Shown: positions 38,158-50,906 of the stretch, piece after piece
Layout: each line of letters begins with the position of its first letter
Numbering within the stretch: position 1 is the first letter of the stretch
DNA from: Nymphaea colorata
Taxonomy: Eukaryota > Streptophyta > Magnoliopsida > Nymphaeales > Nymphaeaceae
Reading direction: 5' to 3'
Assembly (NCBI RefSeq): GCF_008831285.2
Contig: NC_045138.2
Location: forward strand, 31,343,934-31,407,933
Length of the DNA stretch: 64,000 nucleotides
The notes under the pieces: model-generated
The model's database searches: none
What the model was told of the DNA's origin: nothing
Seen by the model: the letters and a program-made list of their open reading frames with translations, nothing else
Program-made: the position numbers and the translations under genes

Positions 38158-39269
38158 GAGAAGGGGTTAACAAGGCAGGGACCGGTCAAGCCAAGAGCGT
38201 TGCGGTGGTTGATTTTAGTGGGAGGGGCGTGGTGGCTATAGTTTGAGAACATTTTTTCCCCCTAATATTTGTATGCTGAGTCGCTTATTTACTTTCTTAC
38301 ATCACAATAATAACAATAATAATAATAATAACAACAACAACATATTATAAAATGAACCAATTAATAGTTGAATATAATATTCATGTCTTAAGTGAATATA
38401 ATGTGCCATCTTTCCTTTGTTTAGAGATGCTTCCATGCCTGGCACAAAGAGGTACGTCTCCATGTCAATTGTCATGCATTTCCATGTACTTAACAAATAA
38501 GCTTTCATTATAAACAATTAAGGCCTTCATATAACTGACTGTCGACCCCTTAAAATCCATAGACTTCTGGGCATGGAAGTATTTCCCTTTATTGAATTTA
38601 TTTAATTCTAACATGATTAAATGATGTAATTAGTAGCAAGGTGGTGTTTACGAGATTTGTTCTCCGATTCTAATTAAGAGGAGTATTTTATTTTCCTGCA
38701 TAATTGAGAGCCAAAACATCAGCCTTTTCCTCTCAACTTCTTGAAATATTTAGCCTGCTTTCGTGCTTCGAGGTAATGTTCTTGCCATGCTTCACTCTCT
38801 TTCAACCATAAAAAAAAAACTCAAAATGACATATAAAAACTCCAAACGAACATTGACTGCTTCCTAGTCCTGGACCTAACCTTCTTGTAATCAGATTTGA
38901 AGTTTGTTGACTTATGATCAGATTTCAAACAAAGTAATAAGCAATGGAAGAATAAGTTAATGGTAACAATCATAAATTATGAGTAGAGGATATATTCTTT
39001 GTTATACCTAATAATAGAGAGATAGAATGGCTACATAACACTTGGTAGGTCCCACCAGCCATTCGAGAGAAAGCAAGGCCCCACCCACAGCAAGGACGCA
39101 ACGTGGGGTCCACATGGATTTCGTTCGAAGCCTCCCAAGCGGACGGTGTGGAAGCAAAGAAGTGAGGCTTCTCCTCACCATTAATTCCCATGATTATCGA
39201 CAAAACTTTCCCCCCACTACTTTGTTACCAACAAAGATCCAAATTAAATAACCTTACATAACCATGTCT

Positions 39270-39348
<79 letters not shown>

Positions 39349-40535
39349 AGTTGGTAAAATAAGATCACTTTGATAAGAAATAAAAACCCTTATTGAAATT
39401 AATTATTAAAATATTTTCATTGAAATCTAACCGATCTTAAGAGTTATTTGGTGGAGAAACATATAGTAAATTAGTCGCTTTTTTACTTAAATAATGTTTT
39501 TTTAATAGTACAAAATTGAATGGCTCTTATAATATCATAATTTTGGTAGTATAAGGATCATTTTTTTTTACAAAAGAAATTTGAACTAAATATTATTCAT
39601 ATTAAATTAGTGTTTATAAGCTCACTAAAAAGTTCATACTTTATTTAAAATATTTTTTACATGAATTTAAGTGGTTTGGAACCTAGCATATATATATATA
39701 TATATATATACAAACAAATGATTTCAAGTTAGTATCAAATACTTAATGCCATTAATACGACCTGGATCGCGACTTAATTTATTCGTTAGGGATGATCCAG
39801 TTTAGAGAGATGAAAGGAAGAATTTGGATATTTTCAAAAAAGTGATACCATTATCACCTGTTCTGTACATGTGAAGAGGGTCGATAATCGAAAGGGGGTG
39901 ATGATGGAAACAATCGCAAACTGAAGATTTAGCAAACTGAAGATTTAAGTAAATTCATCAAACACTATGTGAATCTGTCGTAAAGTTTGGAACAAATATA
40001 CGGAACGGACGTTATTATAACCATTTCCAAATGACCCCTTAACAAACAAACGGAGTCCCGTTTGGCGGCACCTTATGATATATATTAGTATATTTTCAAT
40101 TTAGAGGGACAAATAAATTGGATAGTTTTACATCAAGTGCATTTGTATATGTGAGAAAAGAGAGAGAATGAGAGGAAAGCTGCTTTCTTAGCAAGCATAT
40201 ATGTATATAAATATTTTTTATATCGAATCAGAATAAAAGCGACCGCAAATATTCCAATCATCAAAAAGCTAAAGGGAGAAGAACTTGTACGTCCATCAAC
40301 TCTCCCGTTTTCACGTACATGAACGCTGGCGTTTTTTTTGTTTTTGTTTTGTTTTTTTTTCCTTTTCCCATTTTATCTGTATAAGTGGCATTTTTTCACT
40401 TGTTGCCACTTTTTCTATCATGGTCTTTTGGGGCAGCACCGGAACACTTTCTCTGGTTTGGGGTCATTTTAGTCATTCTAAGAAGCTGAGCACTTTCATT
40501 CTGCTCAGGCCTCAGCTCACCATTATATGTTCATA
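38158..40535. other. Spacer upstream of the sulfate transporter gene
   Basis: The first 200 bases are transporter promoter. The rest is AT-rich with AT microsatellites at 39272-39344 and 39689-39710. I recognise no gene; the frames seen are short and family-less. Confidence 0.5.
39272..39344. repeat. Long (AT)n microsatellite, about 73 bp
   Basis: The longest uninterrupted dinucleotide tract in the window, about 1.1 kb upstream of the transporter promoter. Confidence 0.95.
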
Positions 40536-40880
40536 GGGCTCCACACAACCTTGGAGCTGACCAGCTTGAGCTCGGCTCGACTTGAAAAACTCAAGCTTGA
40601 GCTCGGCCCGACAATATAGCATCGAGCTCAAGCACAACTCATTTAACTCATTTCTATTACGCATGTCATGTTCTTTTAACTCATTAACTAGTTTAGTTGC
40701 TACTTGTTTAACTATTTTTTTGTTACATTTCAGGATTCATTATGTATTCGAGCTGAGTCGAGTTCTCACAAATCGAGCTCGACTCGTTCAACATTTTGAG
40801 CATAAATTTGAACTCCGAGCTCAACTCAGTTATAAGTTGAGTTTTGACAAGCGAGTGCAAGTAGAGCTTGAGCTTCTCTA
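40536..40880. repeat. GAGCTCG-rich dispersed repeat, copy 1
   Basis: Rich in GAGCTCGGCTCGACTTG and TCAAGCTTGAGCTCG words, with an inner block CATTTAACTCATTTC and the end block GAGTTGAGTTTTGACAAGCGAG. The same blocks occur in the same order at 46072-46480. It is non-coding and the class is undetermined. Confidence 0.7.
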
Positions 40881-40885
40881 GTTTT

Positions 40886-42545
40886 TCATATATTTAGAGC
40901 AAAATGAACTTAGCATATGGTTTCATTTCTGCCTTCGTTCCCTACTCATTTCTCCATGTAGCTAGCAATAATCCACACACACACGGAGTTCACTTAATTT
41001 AAAACCAAGACCTCAGTAAAGATCAAAAGGGGAAGTTAGGGTTCAAGTATTGATTCTTATTTGAAAAGGCTGCAAAGTAAAAGTAAAATTTTCCCCTTTC
41101 AGTTGACAAAAGTATTATCCAACGGATCTTCTACCACATTTTACGGCTGCCGATTGGGAAGTACTTAGTTCAGTTGCATGCAGTGCAGACTTTAGTACCA
41201 GCAACGAATGGCTTCAATTGATTGTTTCTTTCTTTTAATATTGGGCACTTCTTATAACTCTGATTTCCCTTTCATGGTGGGTATTGGAACCTAATTTCAC
41301 TGTGGGCAAGATCACCATAAAGGAGCTCCTTATTGCTCCACATCCATCTCTTCCATCAATATTTGGAGAGTATATCTTCGAAAATATTTCACATCACGTC
41401 ATCACCTCTTGATTTGTTCCATAGTCGCACATATTGTCAACGGCTTTTAGACAGTGAGGTTCTTGTCAGGTATTTTTTTTGGGTAAAGTTGAAAATCTCG
41501 AGAAAAATTTGAAAAAAAATCAGCATTTTTTTAAATAAAAAATAGCAAAAACTAAAATAAATGAAACAAAAAAATATAACAATAACTCGATAATACCATA
41601 AAAATGATGTTTTAATGAAGATAGAAATGAAAATTTAACTTAAGCTTTAAACTTAGCCAAAATGACATAAAAACAGTGGCATAGCCACATTGTGAATGGT
41701 GTGGTCAGTTGTATGCACCAGTCTCTTAAAAGTTCTTTATTTTTAAATGAAAATTTATTTTTTATATATATAAGTGTCCCACTAGATTTGAGTATTTTTA
41801 AACAAGTGTTCTTCCAGCGAATTTTTCTGACTCAGTTATTACCTAAAAACAATGTGATTAAAAAGCAAAAAAAAACAAGAAAAATTCATTATGGAGTTTT
41901 TTTAAATGAAGCTAAAGAATACGTGTTTTTTTTTTTCATTTTTATGGGGTCTTATTCGAAAACACGGATTTGAACTTTGATCATATGAGTCACATACTTG
42001 CACAAGAATGATTACTTACCTGAAGTTTTTTCCGCATCCACTGCTCGAATCTCGAGGCGGATGCCGGCCACTTCGACATTGTTGGGTGGAAGCGAGAGTT
42101 CCATCCACCTGGCCGGGAGGTTGAACTTAAAAAGGCGACTTACGACATCTTTAAGTTGAAAATCCAGACTTCACCTCATAGACTGATGCTAACCCTATCT
42201 TTACTATCAAAAGGAATTGGGGAGGGCCCTACTTAATTTGTTTCTACTTTTTGCTTCGAAGGAACTTTAAACTCAAGATCACAGAAAGAAGGCAGCAAAA
42301 ACGAATTTCATCTTAGCTGTTCCAGAAAAGTTATTGCCTTCTTGTGGCTTAAAAGAAAAGTAGGAAAGATATCAGAAAAGACAATGGAGTGCAACCCCAT
42401 TGCACAATTTTTTTGTGCAATTAAAACTTTATAATATAAATCAGCAATTTCTTTAGATGTTTTGTTTTCAAGAGTCTAACCATAATGATATGATGTATGG
42501 AAATTTACAATCTAATTGGTATTCTAGAAGTTGTAATGCATGTCT
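40886..42545. repeat. Segmental duplication, copy A (right part)
   Basis: Co-linear with 52588-54020. Shared words include CATATATTTAGAGCAAAATG, ACCTCAGTAAAGA, GGCTGCAAAGTA, CCACATTTTACGGC, ATGGCTTCAATTGATTG, GATCACAGAAAG and GGAAAGATATCAGAAAAGA, in the same order and orientation. Copy A carries an extra AT-rich insertion at about 41465-41960. No intact gene lies in either copy. Confidence 0.85.
41465..41960. mobile_element. AT-rich insertion in segmental copy A
   Basis: A- and T-rich halves surround a CAGTGGCATAGCCAC segment and end near TTCGAAAACACGG. It is absent from the corresponding point of copy B (between about 53170 and 53450, which carries a different insert). It resembles the AT-rich dispersed family only loosely. 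Confidence 0.35.
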
Positions 42546-45500
42546 ATGCCAAGAATGGATCAGTTTCAAGTACTATAGGGACCTCATTTGACCCAAGGGG
42601 TTTGGCGTAGCTGGTTCGACCGGAAACTGATAGAACTCAGTCTCTGGCCAGATTATGTGTGCGTTGTCTCCATGCGCAAATTACTAAAACAGTCCTACAC
42701 CCTCACTGGAGCTATAGAGATTTATTCATATGATTGTCCTTCAAAGGCTCCCAAAAAAAAAAATAACACTTCAAAGTTTGAACTCACATGTGATTACACT
42801 AGTACCGCACCAAACCCATGCAATTCCAGACAACCAAGGGTTCAATTCAATAAGTCACTGGCATTAGTATGTACTTACAACCAAAGACGCAAGGAATTAA
42901 CTAAGAAGCAGGGAAATTAGCTTATTGAAGGATAAGGAGATTCTTTTGGGCTTTCACTCATAATTTTCGGAAAAAAGACCACTTTTACTATATTTTAGCC
43001 AAACCCACACTTTTTATAAAAAAATTATCAAATAATGGCCAGCTGAAGTGAACCATCTTTAACCTGAGAAACGGGAAAAAAAAAGGGTTAACAAAAAATC
43101 GCATCCAACGTTCCTATGTCTTTCAAGTTAAGAGAACTTCAAAGTAGTAGCAGTTCTAGCGGAGCTAGATGTAAGCAGATGTGGGCAGTTGCCACACAAG
43201 CCCTAGAAAAACTCTTTACTTTCATATTGATATTTTTAACAAATTGCTCATTTGCACATAACACTGCCCTTTAAGGTATGAGGGTTTTCCAATTAGTGCC
43301 TCTCAGTCCAAAATTCCCGGCTCCGCTATTACTCCACATTGTGGTGTTTTTTGATGATTTTCATACAAAGCATGGTCTCTTATTAAAAAAATCACTTTTT
43401 TTTTTGGATTGAAAATAAAGTAGGCAAAAAAATAATATTTCTTTTCAAGAGTCGCTATCATGCTTTTGGTGCTTTATTCTTCTAGGCTGCCAAATAGTAG
43501 CAAACGAGACACTTGAGTTGAACAATGTATTATAGGTCCACCTAAGCTCTGGTTTAACCTACGGAATTTTTTGCCAAAGAAGTTTTTACTAAATAAGCAA
43601 TAAGCATACATGAAAATGGGAAGGTTTTGCCATTAACACGTTTTTGGGCATTAAATACCCTAGCCAGTCTAGACTACTAGTTAGGACATATAATCACAGC
43701 TTTCGTATATGATTCTCTTCAGTTACCGCCGATATGCGACCTTCAAACCTGTTTTGAAACTCAGAAAAATCAGGAAAAAGCATCGCATGCCTATCTTTGA
43801 TGAAAGCAAAAGTTGAACATTTGATTTTCTATTTCTTGGTGGGCTCGTGAAAGTCTCGTCGTCAGTTCGACTCCTGTAGATGTTACTCCCTTAAACTGCA
43901 AAAGGTAGATGCACTACACTTCAATTGACTGGTGTCCCGCCGCTTCCCACCCACGTCCCGAACCATATGTAAACCTTGAGGGTGAGAAAAAGGGGAACCT
44001 CTCATCGAATTACTAAAGTTATATTGATTTGACACCGAATGATCTTTTCACATCCTCGTTCTGTTGGGACTTCTCTTATTATGCCTTTGCCCATCCCTCA
44101 TGCATGGTACTGGAGAAAAACTTAAGTTTTAGACCAAAAAATATTTTGGCAAGAAAAAATGAGATCAATACCGCATAGACTTGGAAGAAGAGCCTCCAGT
44201 AGTGTAATTGCTTTTTTGGCTTGTGGCCGACCTGATAAAGTGTGAAGACTGGTTAAAAGTATAACCAACAAGAGAAGCAATTAGACAACAAAATAGTACT
44301 TTAGATTAATCGTGGCAAGTTCCATCTTTTTGAATATTTTTGGTGTCACGCTGCCAAGTTAGATTGAACGTAGATGTTTTGAAATTCAAAGCTGGTTGGC
44401 GACCTTGACAAGCATGAAACTTGCGATACCAATAGCTTATATAACATTACTAAATAAATGGGGCCTGGAATATTTGCACTTGGCCTCACTCAAAACTCTT
44501 GGCCCACTTGCACCCAAAGTTATTTTTTGTCTGTTGACCATAAAGATCCAGATATGAGATCTCAATACAGATTCACTCGTGAAAATTGGAGAAAAACTAG
44601 AGAAATATATTCTTGGCCTCCACGGATTGCGAAGATGTTGGTTAAATGAAAGATTCACATTTGTTTGATTATGGAGCCATATTGGTGCATGACTAATTAA
44701 ACAAATCCTATTTGTTGTTTATAACACGAGGAAAGCAAACCTTGGATCACATGAGACTTAGTATTTAAGCCCATGCCTACTTTGGCTTGTGGAGATGCTA
44801 CTATTTCTCTACTTATTTCTGTCTATCTTCTACAATCTCGATCTCTCATTGATTAGAGATATGCATGGCCCCCAGTTTTGCCTGTTCAAAACGAAGCTGC
44901 GGTATTAGCTATCAAATAGATACGCATTCGCGACCAAGTCTAACCATTTATTTCATGTGAGGTAGATGTTAACAACCCACTACCTGAAAAAGAGGCCCGA
45001 TGGCCTCCTCATTCCCCCTGCCTCGGGAATCCTGTGCTGCATCGGCTTTAGTCCAACCATTTGTCAGTTATTGACTATATAACTTGATTTCATCTCTAGT
45101 TCCCACTGGGTTATCTTTTGACTCTTCATGAATTGGCGTTTTCATATATAACTGTATGCTTGTGACATTTTCAAGCTTTGATATTGTGGGTTTGTTTTGA
45201 AGGTCAACTATCCAGATTTTTGTGGTTGACCACCGAAACCCGAAAGATTTTCCCGCCAATAATTGTTGACTATGCTTGACCCAGATCATGGTGGGCCAAG
45301 TTAGATGAGGTTGACAATCTTTGACTAAGATCCTGGTGGACATACTCATCAACCATATATGTGTCCCTATTGATATTTCAGTGGGCCTTCCTATTGGCTT
45401 GTGGTCTTCTTATCTATCATGAACTTGGATAGCCCAGGTAGAAAACAAAGAGATCTTAGAATATGGGCATTTATATGCAGTCTACTAATTTTAGTGTCAA

Positions 45501-46071
45501 TTTGGGAAATTAAATATATATGGATGTTAGCATGATGTATTTAATGTTTGCTTCAACATATCACGAAATAAAGATTTTGAGGGATCATGAGTAACTCGAA
45601 TCCAACTTACTATAATCTTATAAACTTTAATCAACGTAGTAAAGTTCTGAAGTTGTTAAAGAAAAAAGAATGTGAAGGGCGCCAATTTGTTGAAGACACA
45701 AGATCAACTCCCAAACTTTCCATATATCTTGTTGCTGAGCTTTTCCATGGTATTGTCCTCTTGATCTAACTGGTGTACTGGTCCAGGCTTGCTCTTATCA
45801 TTTAAAAAAAAAAGTTTTTGTATTTTAATTTTGTAAAATAAAGGTCAAAGTTTGGAAATAAGCACAACTTTATGATGTCATATGCAATTGTGAAGTAAAA
45901 TGCACAAACATACATGCTAAAACAATTTGGTACTTGTTAAAAGCCAGACATTCAAGGACTCTGTAATAAACAACCTTCAACATTCTAATGATAGATATAC
46001 CATCATGTGTCTCGTACAAGAACGTTCACATTAATGTATGGAACAAGATTTTGCTAGAGATTTCTTAGACA
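42546..46071. other. Repeat-rich spacer
   Basis: No gene recognised. Holds a short GGCGGAG-family element at about 43155-43330 and B-box-like words near 42600 and 43880. The minus-strand frame at 45068-45352 has no family resemblance. Confidence 0.4.
43155..43330. mobile_element. Short MITE-like element with GCGGAGCTAG / CCGGCTCCGC ends
   Basis: The ends form a partial inverted repeat (GCGGAGC at about 43159; GCTCCGC at about 43319). It has an inner GTGGGCAGTTGCCACAC block and an AT-rich core. It is related to the insert at 50244-50430 in the exon 2 copy. Non-coding. Confidence 0.5.
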
Positions 46072-46480
46072 TAAGGCTGCACAAGGGCAAATCCAGTTCA
46101 AGCTCGACTCGGCTCAAAAAACTCGAGCTCGTGCTCGGTCGAATTTGAGTCAAGCTCCATAGAACAGGCTCGAGCTCGACTTGACTATACAGCATTGAGC
46201 TTGACTCGCTTAACTCATTTAACTCATTTCCATTAACCGGTCTTGTTTCTTTTAGTTTTTTTAACTCGTCGACTCATTTAACTAATTCAACTATGATGAA
46301 CCTGTTTTAAGCAGTAGAGTTGAGCTGAATTTAAACGAGTTGAGTTCTTACAACTTAAACTCCACTCATTTAACATTTCAAGTATAAATTTAAACTCGAG
46401 CTTGACTCATTGAGTTCAAGTCGAGTTTTCACAAATGAGTTTGAGTCTAGCCCGAGTTGGGTGCACTCATTGTGAAAGTA
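46072..46480. repeat. GAGCTCG-rich dispersed repeat, copy 2
   Basis: Same block order as 40536-40880: GCTCGACTCGGCTC, ACTCGAGCTCGTGCTCGG, TATACAGCATTGAGCTTGAC, TTTAACTCATTTCCATTA and GAGTTTTCACAAATGAG. It is diverged and non-coding. Confidence 0.7.
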
Positions 46481-47690
46481 GGGATCCTGGTAGAAACATA
46501 ATGTGTGAAAACAAGTTAACTTTCAATTTACTATAGAACTAGTGAATACTTACAGTTAGTTACTTCCATTTATAGTTCTCTGCAACAGGCTCAAGCTAGC
46601 GTTTCTACATGTAGGCTTAGGGTGTAATGATCAACACCAACGCAACAGCCAGATCAAAATCTTTTCTTCTGGTTCAAGCATATTCCATGATGCTTAGCTT
46701 GTGTTACACATCGAACCCTAAACAGAAAGCAGAATTCTGCCGTAGCAGCATTTTAACCCACAGACTCAATTTTTTAGTACAATCTTTTCCTCATTTCAAG
46801 GATAACTAATAATAACAAGAGCCTTCATAATCGGAGAAAAGCCTATAGTTTTCTAGGGAAGCCAAACAGCAGGCTAAACAAGAAAGGTTCCTAGGGCATC
46901 CACAAATCTTTTCAGGCCTCCTCCCCTTTTGTTTCTTTGCAGGAACGTGAGCTCTTTTGAGAAAGATTGAAGATCACGAAAAATAGAGGTGGGTGGTTAG
47001 CGCTAGACAACAAACCCTAGCATATGAGGTATATACCAAGGATATTACTCCTAAAATAGACCAACTTTACTTATTGCTTATTCGAAATTTCTAGGAACCA
47101 CTGGAATTGCTCCCAGTTGGGGAGTTTTAGTTGGTGGACTACCATGCAGCGTATGGCTGATAGGCACCTCGGGTCAATGTGTGTAGGGTCTGTTTTTAGA
47201 TTGAATCATGGCTTTTGTGGGCATTGATCTTTTGCTTTCTCATGGAGGAGAGAGAAAAAAGCTTGGGGGAGAGAGAGAGAGTGCACCACTCTTAAACCCT
47301 AAAATGCTCTCAAAAAGTTTGTGGGTAGGACCCAGTTCGGGTCGGTACGAAAGTGGGATGGGTCCCATCATGGGGTGTGAGCCCTACGATTGAGTGGATC
47401 CAGGTCCCATGCTGGTGGGCTAGGGTTTGAGTGGTGAAACCACTAAAGCCAAAAGATGTGAATATATTTTTCTCTCCCTTGGTTGGGGTTGGGGAGCACG
47501 CTACAATGCTGTAAGCTGCAGGACCATGGACATGGCGACCAACTTTTGGATGGGCTTCAGGTCAAGGCCGCCGCAGTAGTGTTTGACTGCTGCCGGCCTG
47601 AGGATCGAGGTTGGATCCTTGTTTGAGGCCCAATATATTGATGTTTTGGTCTCATGTAAAGAAATTTTGGATCTCAATTTGGAAACTAAA

Positions 47691-47952
47691 GGAGGTGTTT
47701 GACGGCCTTGGATTTGAGATCTTAAGATTTGAAAACCGCGGATTTAATATCAAACATTTCCCCCTCTAATCTTAAAGTCGATATTTTCTCAATGCAAACA
47801 GATGAAATAAGAATATTAAGTGCAGGTATTGAGTCTGACATAGGATCCTTAGTTTGATGAACCATCGATTCTACCATGGATCTTTTTCTACATAGCGAAA
47901 GTATGCAACATCAGATCTGTGGATTTCAAATTTGGAGTAATCAAACACCCCC
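47691..47952. mobile_element. MITE of about 260 bp with GGAGGTGTTTGA termini
   Basis: Left end GGAGGTGTTTGA, right end TCAAACACCCCC. TAAA lies immediately outside both ends (47687-47690 and 47953-47956). The termini and target resemble those of the element at 5800-6068. Non-coding. Confidence 0.65.
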
Positions 47953-48332
47953 TAAATGAGCTTCAAATCAAAGACCCATATGGATTGAAGGATCCAGGGC
48001 CTTCAAATGCCATGCAAGCATGTTTTGACTGGGAATGTGGACCGCTGTCTAGGGTTAGGTCTGCTGAAAAAAACCAGTTCATGTAAAGCCTTGAATGACA
48101 GGTCCGTCCTCTATTGTTTGCTGTAAATTGACTAAGTATTTTCTAGCTAGTTAGATGGTCTTCCCTCTTCCTCCTTCCTCTTTTAAGTGGTAGATTCCTT
48201 CGAGATATTTAAAGTAGCCACGGACTTGACCTCACAAGATGTTCAAGAAGGCCACGAATTCAATGTTATGCAATGTACTTATCTTAACAGCATGCATCCA
48301 ATAAGCATTTCACACTCACATACACATAAAGG

Positions 48333-48361
48333 GAAGAGAGAGAGAGAGAGAGAGAGAGAGT
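48333..48361. repeat. (GA)n microsatellite
   Basis: An uninterrupted GA run after CACATAAAGGGAA. Confidence 0.9.
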
Positions 48362-50194
48362 TTCTCAAGTTGGACAGTTTGCCTCTTTGTGATTTAATAT
48401 TATAATGTGAAGATTTAGCTTGTCTCCTCCATCCTTTAATTTGAGAAAGATGTTCCAAGTACAAGTTCCGCGAATATAAAAATACCACCCTGCAACTATA
48501 TGTATCGGACATCCATCATGCTACTGTTTACATTTAATCTGCATGGTTGTTTAGAAGAAAAAGAGGTTTCAGAACATTGTTTGTAAGAACAAGAAAGGAT
48601 TTTTGTGTCTCCAAAATCTTTTCCATCCATTCTTTTCCTCTTTTTTGTTTTGAAAGAATAATGCCTTCTGTTTGTAACCTCTTTCGGAGACGGCAAAAGT
48701 CTGGAAAAAAAAAAACTCTCAGCTTCTCATCAAGACACCTTTGGCATATATATATATATATATCAAAGATGGTTCAATCCTGCCAAATCGCTGAGATTTC
48801 TGAAGGGCCAAAATTTAGGAAATTTTCCTCTAGAATGGTCATTATAGTGACATTAGTAACGGCTTATGAAGTTGGGATATTTTATGATATGGCTTCAAGG
48901 ATGAATGTTCATAGGTTTTTCACCAATGACTTTTTAAATTTTAATCATCTGGCAACTATTCTATATCGGACAACATTGATCTTCGCACATATGTATGGCG
49001 AGAAATGATGAGGATTGAAAACGAATTCAATCCAACCAAACACATCTAAGAGCAACGGACGTAAAGCATACAACAGATCAGAAGCAGAAATGGTGTGTCA
49101 AAGTAGAGATAAGATAAGGGTGACAAGAAGCCTTAACGATGGATGTAACATCCGTCAAGAGATTGAAAAGGAAAACTTGAAAATTATGCCCCTGTCTTTT
49201 AAAGAAAACATTATTTTTCATCATCCAAATATACCATCAGAAACGAATGAAATTCATTCTCAATTCTAATGAATTGAAACTTATTCGTTTTCATTAATCT
49301 GAAAAAACAATTCATTGTCTAAATATACCATACCATAACTCCATATAACTACTATAATGACTATAACTTATTGGTAATGAAATTTCTTTAGATAAAAGAA
49401 TTTTTTCTCTAACATTGCTAAACCCTCCAAAGGAAATGCCATTGAACCTCCCATGGACCAAAGACGAGGTCAAGCACACCAAGGGTGAAAGATGCTTCCA
49501 TGATGCATGAAAAGGTTATTGTTCTTCAGCACACTCCTAAAATAAGTGAAAAGAGTTTTCTTCAGCCTTGTCGCACAAAATACATGGGGGCTTACCAAAG
49601 AAAAAGACGAACAAGTTGACTTGGGTTTAAACCTTGAGTGAGACTGTGAGAGTCTCCTGGGCATATTATGCCGAGTAGGCAGTTAGGCCGAGGCATCGGG
49701 CTGGGCCACAGCTCGTAACAGTAGCTCAAACCTGGTCTTAACAGTAACTCAAACCCGGTCCGGCCACAGCCTGGTTAAAATAAATAAATAAATATATATA
49801 TATATAATATAAAATAATATATAAATATAATTAATCGTAATAAAATATATACATTATTAAAATAAAAAATAATATTAAAAAAACATATCAAGCCAAATCG
49901 AGCCCCATCGGGCTGGCTCAATAAGTTATTGGGCCGAACCGGTATGCTTTTTTGAGGCGCGAACACGGGCCCGATCAATCCAGGTACCGGGTACTGGTTC
50001 TGATGTTGAGAATTCGAGTTCTTGGTTCACAAAGGATTGGAGGGGAAATTCAGAGTAACAGAGAAAGAAAAACAAACAAACATAAGGAAAGAGATATTAT
50101 TGATCTTGGTTATTACAACGGATATGCCTTGTGGCTAAATGGATCCTTCAATTCTACACTTTCCATATGGATCTACAAATAAGCTGATTCAGGG

Positions 50195-50740
50195 TTGAGG
50201 GTCGGTATGTTGCAGTGCATATATGCATGCAATGCACAGAGTAGTTGTGACTTTGAGGTGGAGCTACATATGGGCTGGTGTGGGCAATTGCCCACACTAG
50301 CTCTTCATTGTTTCTTTATTTGTATATTAATATTTTCAAATACTTTTTGTGTTATATACATAGTGCCCCTCTCAATATAGCAATCTATGAATGAGTATTC
50401 TTTCAGAAATTTTTTCTGACTCCACCACTGCTGTGATCTACTTACAAAGTCCAATTGTAGGAGACAAATTTGCAAGCTTCTCATAGCTAATCCCCTGCAA
50501 AATAAAAGGAAAATGATAAATAACGGCTAGAATGGAAAAGAAGAATGAATGACCACAGGTGGACGGCCCTGCAAAATAAAAGGGAAATGATAAATAACGG
50601 GCATTATATTCCCATGCATGCATATATGCGCTGCAACATACCTTTCAAACCCCTACAAATTCTTTTTTTTTTTTTGTTTCTTTCAGAAAAGACTAAAAAG
50701 AGAAAAGAACAGAATCAACCTTTTAAACTTCCAAAAAAGT
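50195..50740. pseudogene. Decayed copy of sulfate transporter exon 2 with flanking introns, inside an inverted duplication
   Basis: Positions 50433-50560 match 37490-37635 on the same strand. The match covers the intron 2 edge (TGTGATCTACTTAC), all of exon 2 and the intron 1 edge (CCCCTGCA, then AATAAAAGG). On the minus strand the exon reads GISYEKLANLSPTIGLC instead of [17 protein letters not shown]: Ala to Glu, Pro to Ser and Tyr to Cys among the changes, plus a weakened donor context. No other transporter exon lies nearby, so it cannot be expressed as a transporter. Positions 50611-50735 match 37335-37465 in the opposite orientation (CCCCTACAAATTCTTTTTTT, then AGAACAG, then TTTAAACTTCC). 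A MITE-like insert occupies about 50244-50430. Confidence 0.85.
50244..50430. mobile_element. MITE-like insertion in the exon 2 pseudo-copy
   Basis: Ends GGTGGAGCTACATATGG and TTCTGACTCCACCACTG. The core contains GTGGGCAATTGCCCACAC. In the parental locus CACAGA and TGTGATCTAC are only a few bases apart (about 37481-37497); here this element separates them. It resembles 43155-43330. Confidence 0.65.
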
Positions 50741-50835
50741 TCCTCCTATTCTGAATGAAGAGCTTATGAAGCCATGATGGAAAATTAGTGTGTTGAGCCG
50801 ATATTCAAGGTTATCAAAAGTTGTCTTTAAGGAGC

Positions 50836-50906
50836 ATAGTATAGCTGGTTGTATAGCGACATATATGTGATATACCAACGGTTCAATTCCCATTGATGCT
50901 ACTTCC
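50836..50906 (+). repeat. Possible tRNA-derived SINE head
   Basis: A-box-like TAGTATAGCTGG and B-box-like GGTTCAATTCC about 45 bases apart, with AGCAT and ATGCT near the ends able to pair. D- and anticodon arms are poor, so it is not called a functional tRNA. Confidence 0.35.

Larger units (their letters stand above)
46481..50194. other. Repeat-rich spacer
   Basis: No recognised gene. Contains the MITE at 47691-47952, a (GA)n tract at 48333-48361, and an AT-rich segment at about 49780-49890. That segment is flanked by GGCTGGGCCAC and ATCGGGCTGGCTC words like those at 63560-63690. The 153-codon frame at 48547-49008 spans a TA microsatellite and matches no family. Confidence 0.4.

Noticed and set aside
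38034-38252. Upstream in-frame extension of the transporter (start at 38252)
   Set aside because: The TATA box at 38151-38157 and GA/CT-rich leader lie inside it, and the encoded Ser/Pro segment is unlike transporter N-termini. The ATG at 38033 is preferred.
45068-45352. 94-codon minus frame
   Set aside because: Composition and content are not convincing as a gene, and I see no reverse transcriptase, integrase or other element motif.
48547-49008. 153-codon plus-strand open frame
   Set aside because: Passes through a poly-A run and a TA microsatellite that make its Ile-Tyr repeats. No domain, no splice partners, no family resemblance.
50836-50906. Functional tRNA gene
   Set aside because: A- and B-box-like words are present, but the D and anticodon arms do not form a credible cloverleaf. 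Listed as a SINE-like head instead.
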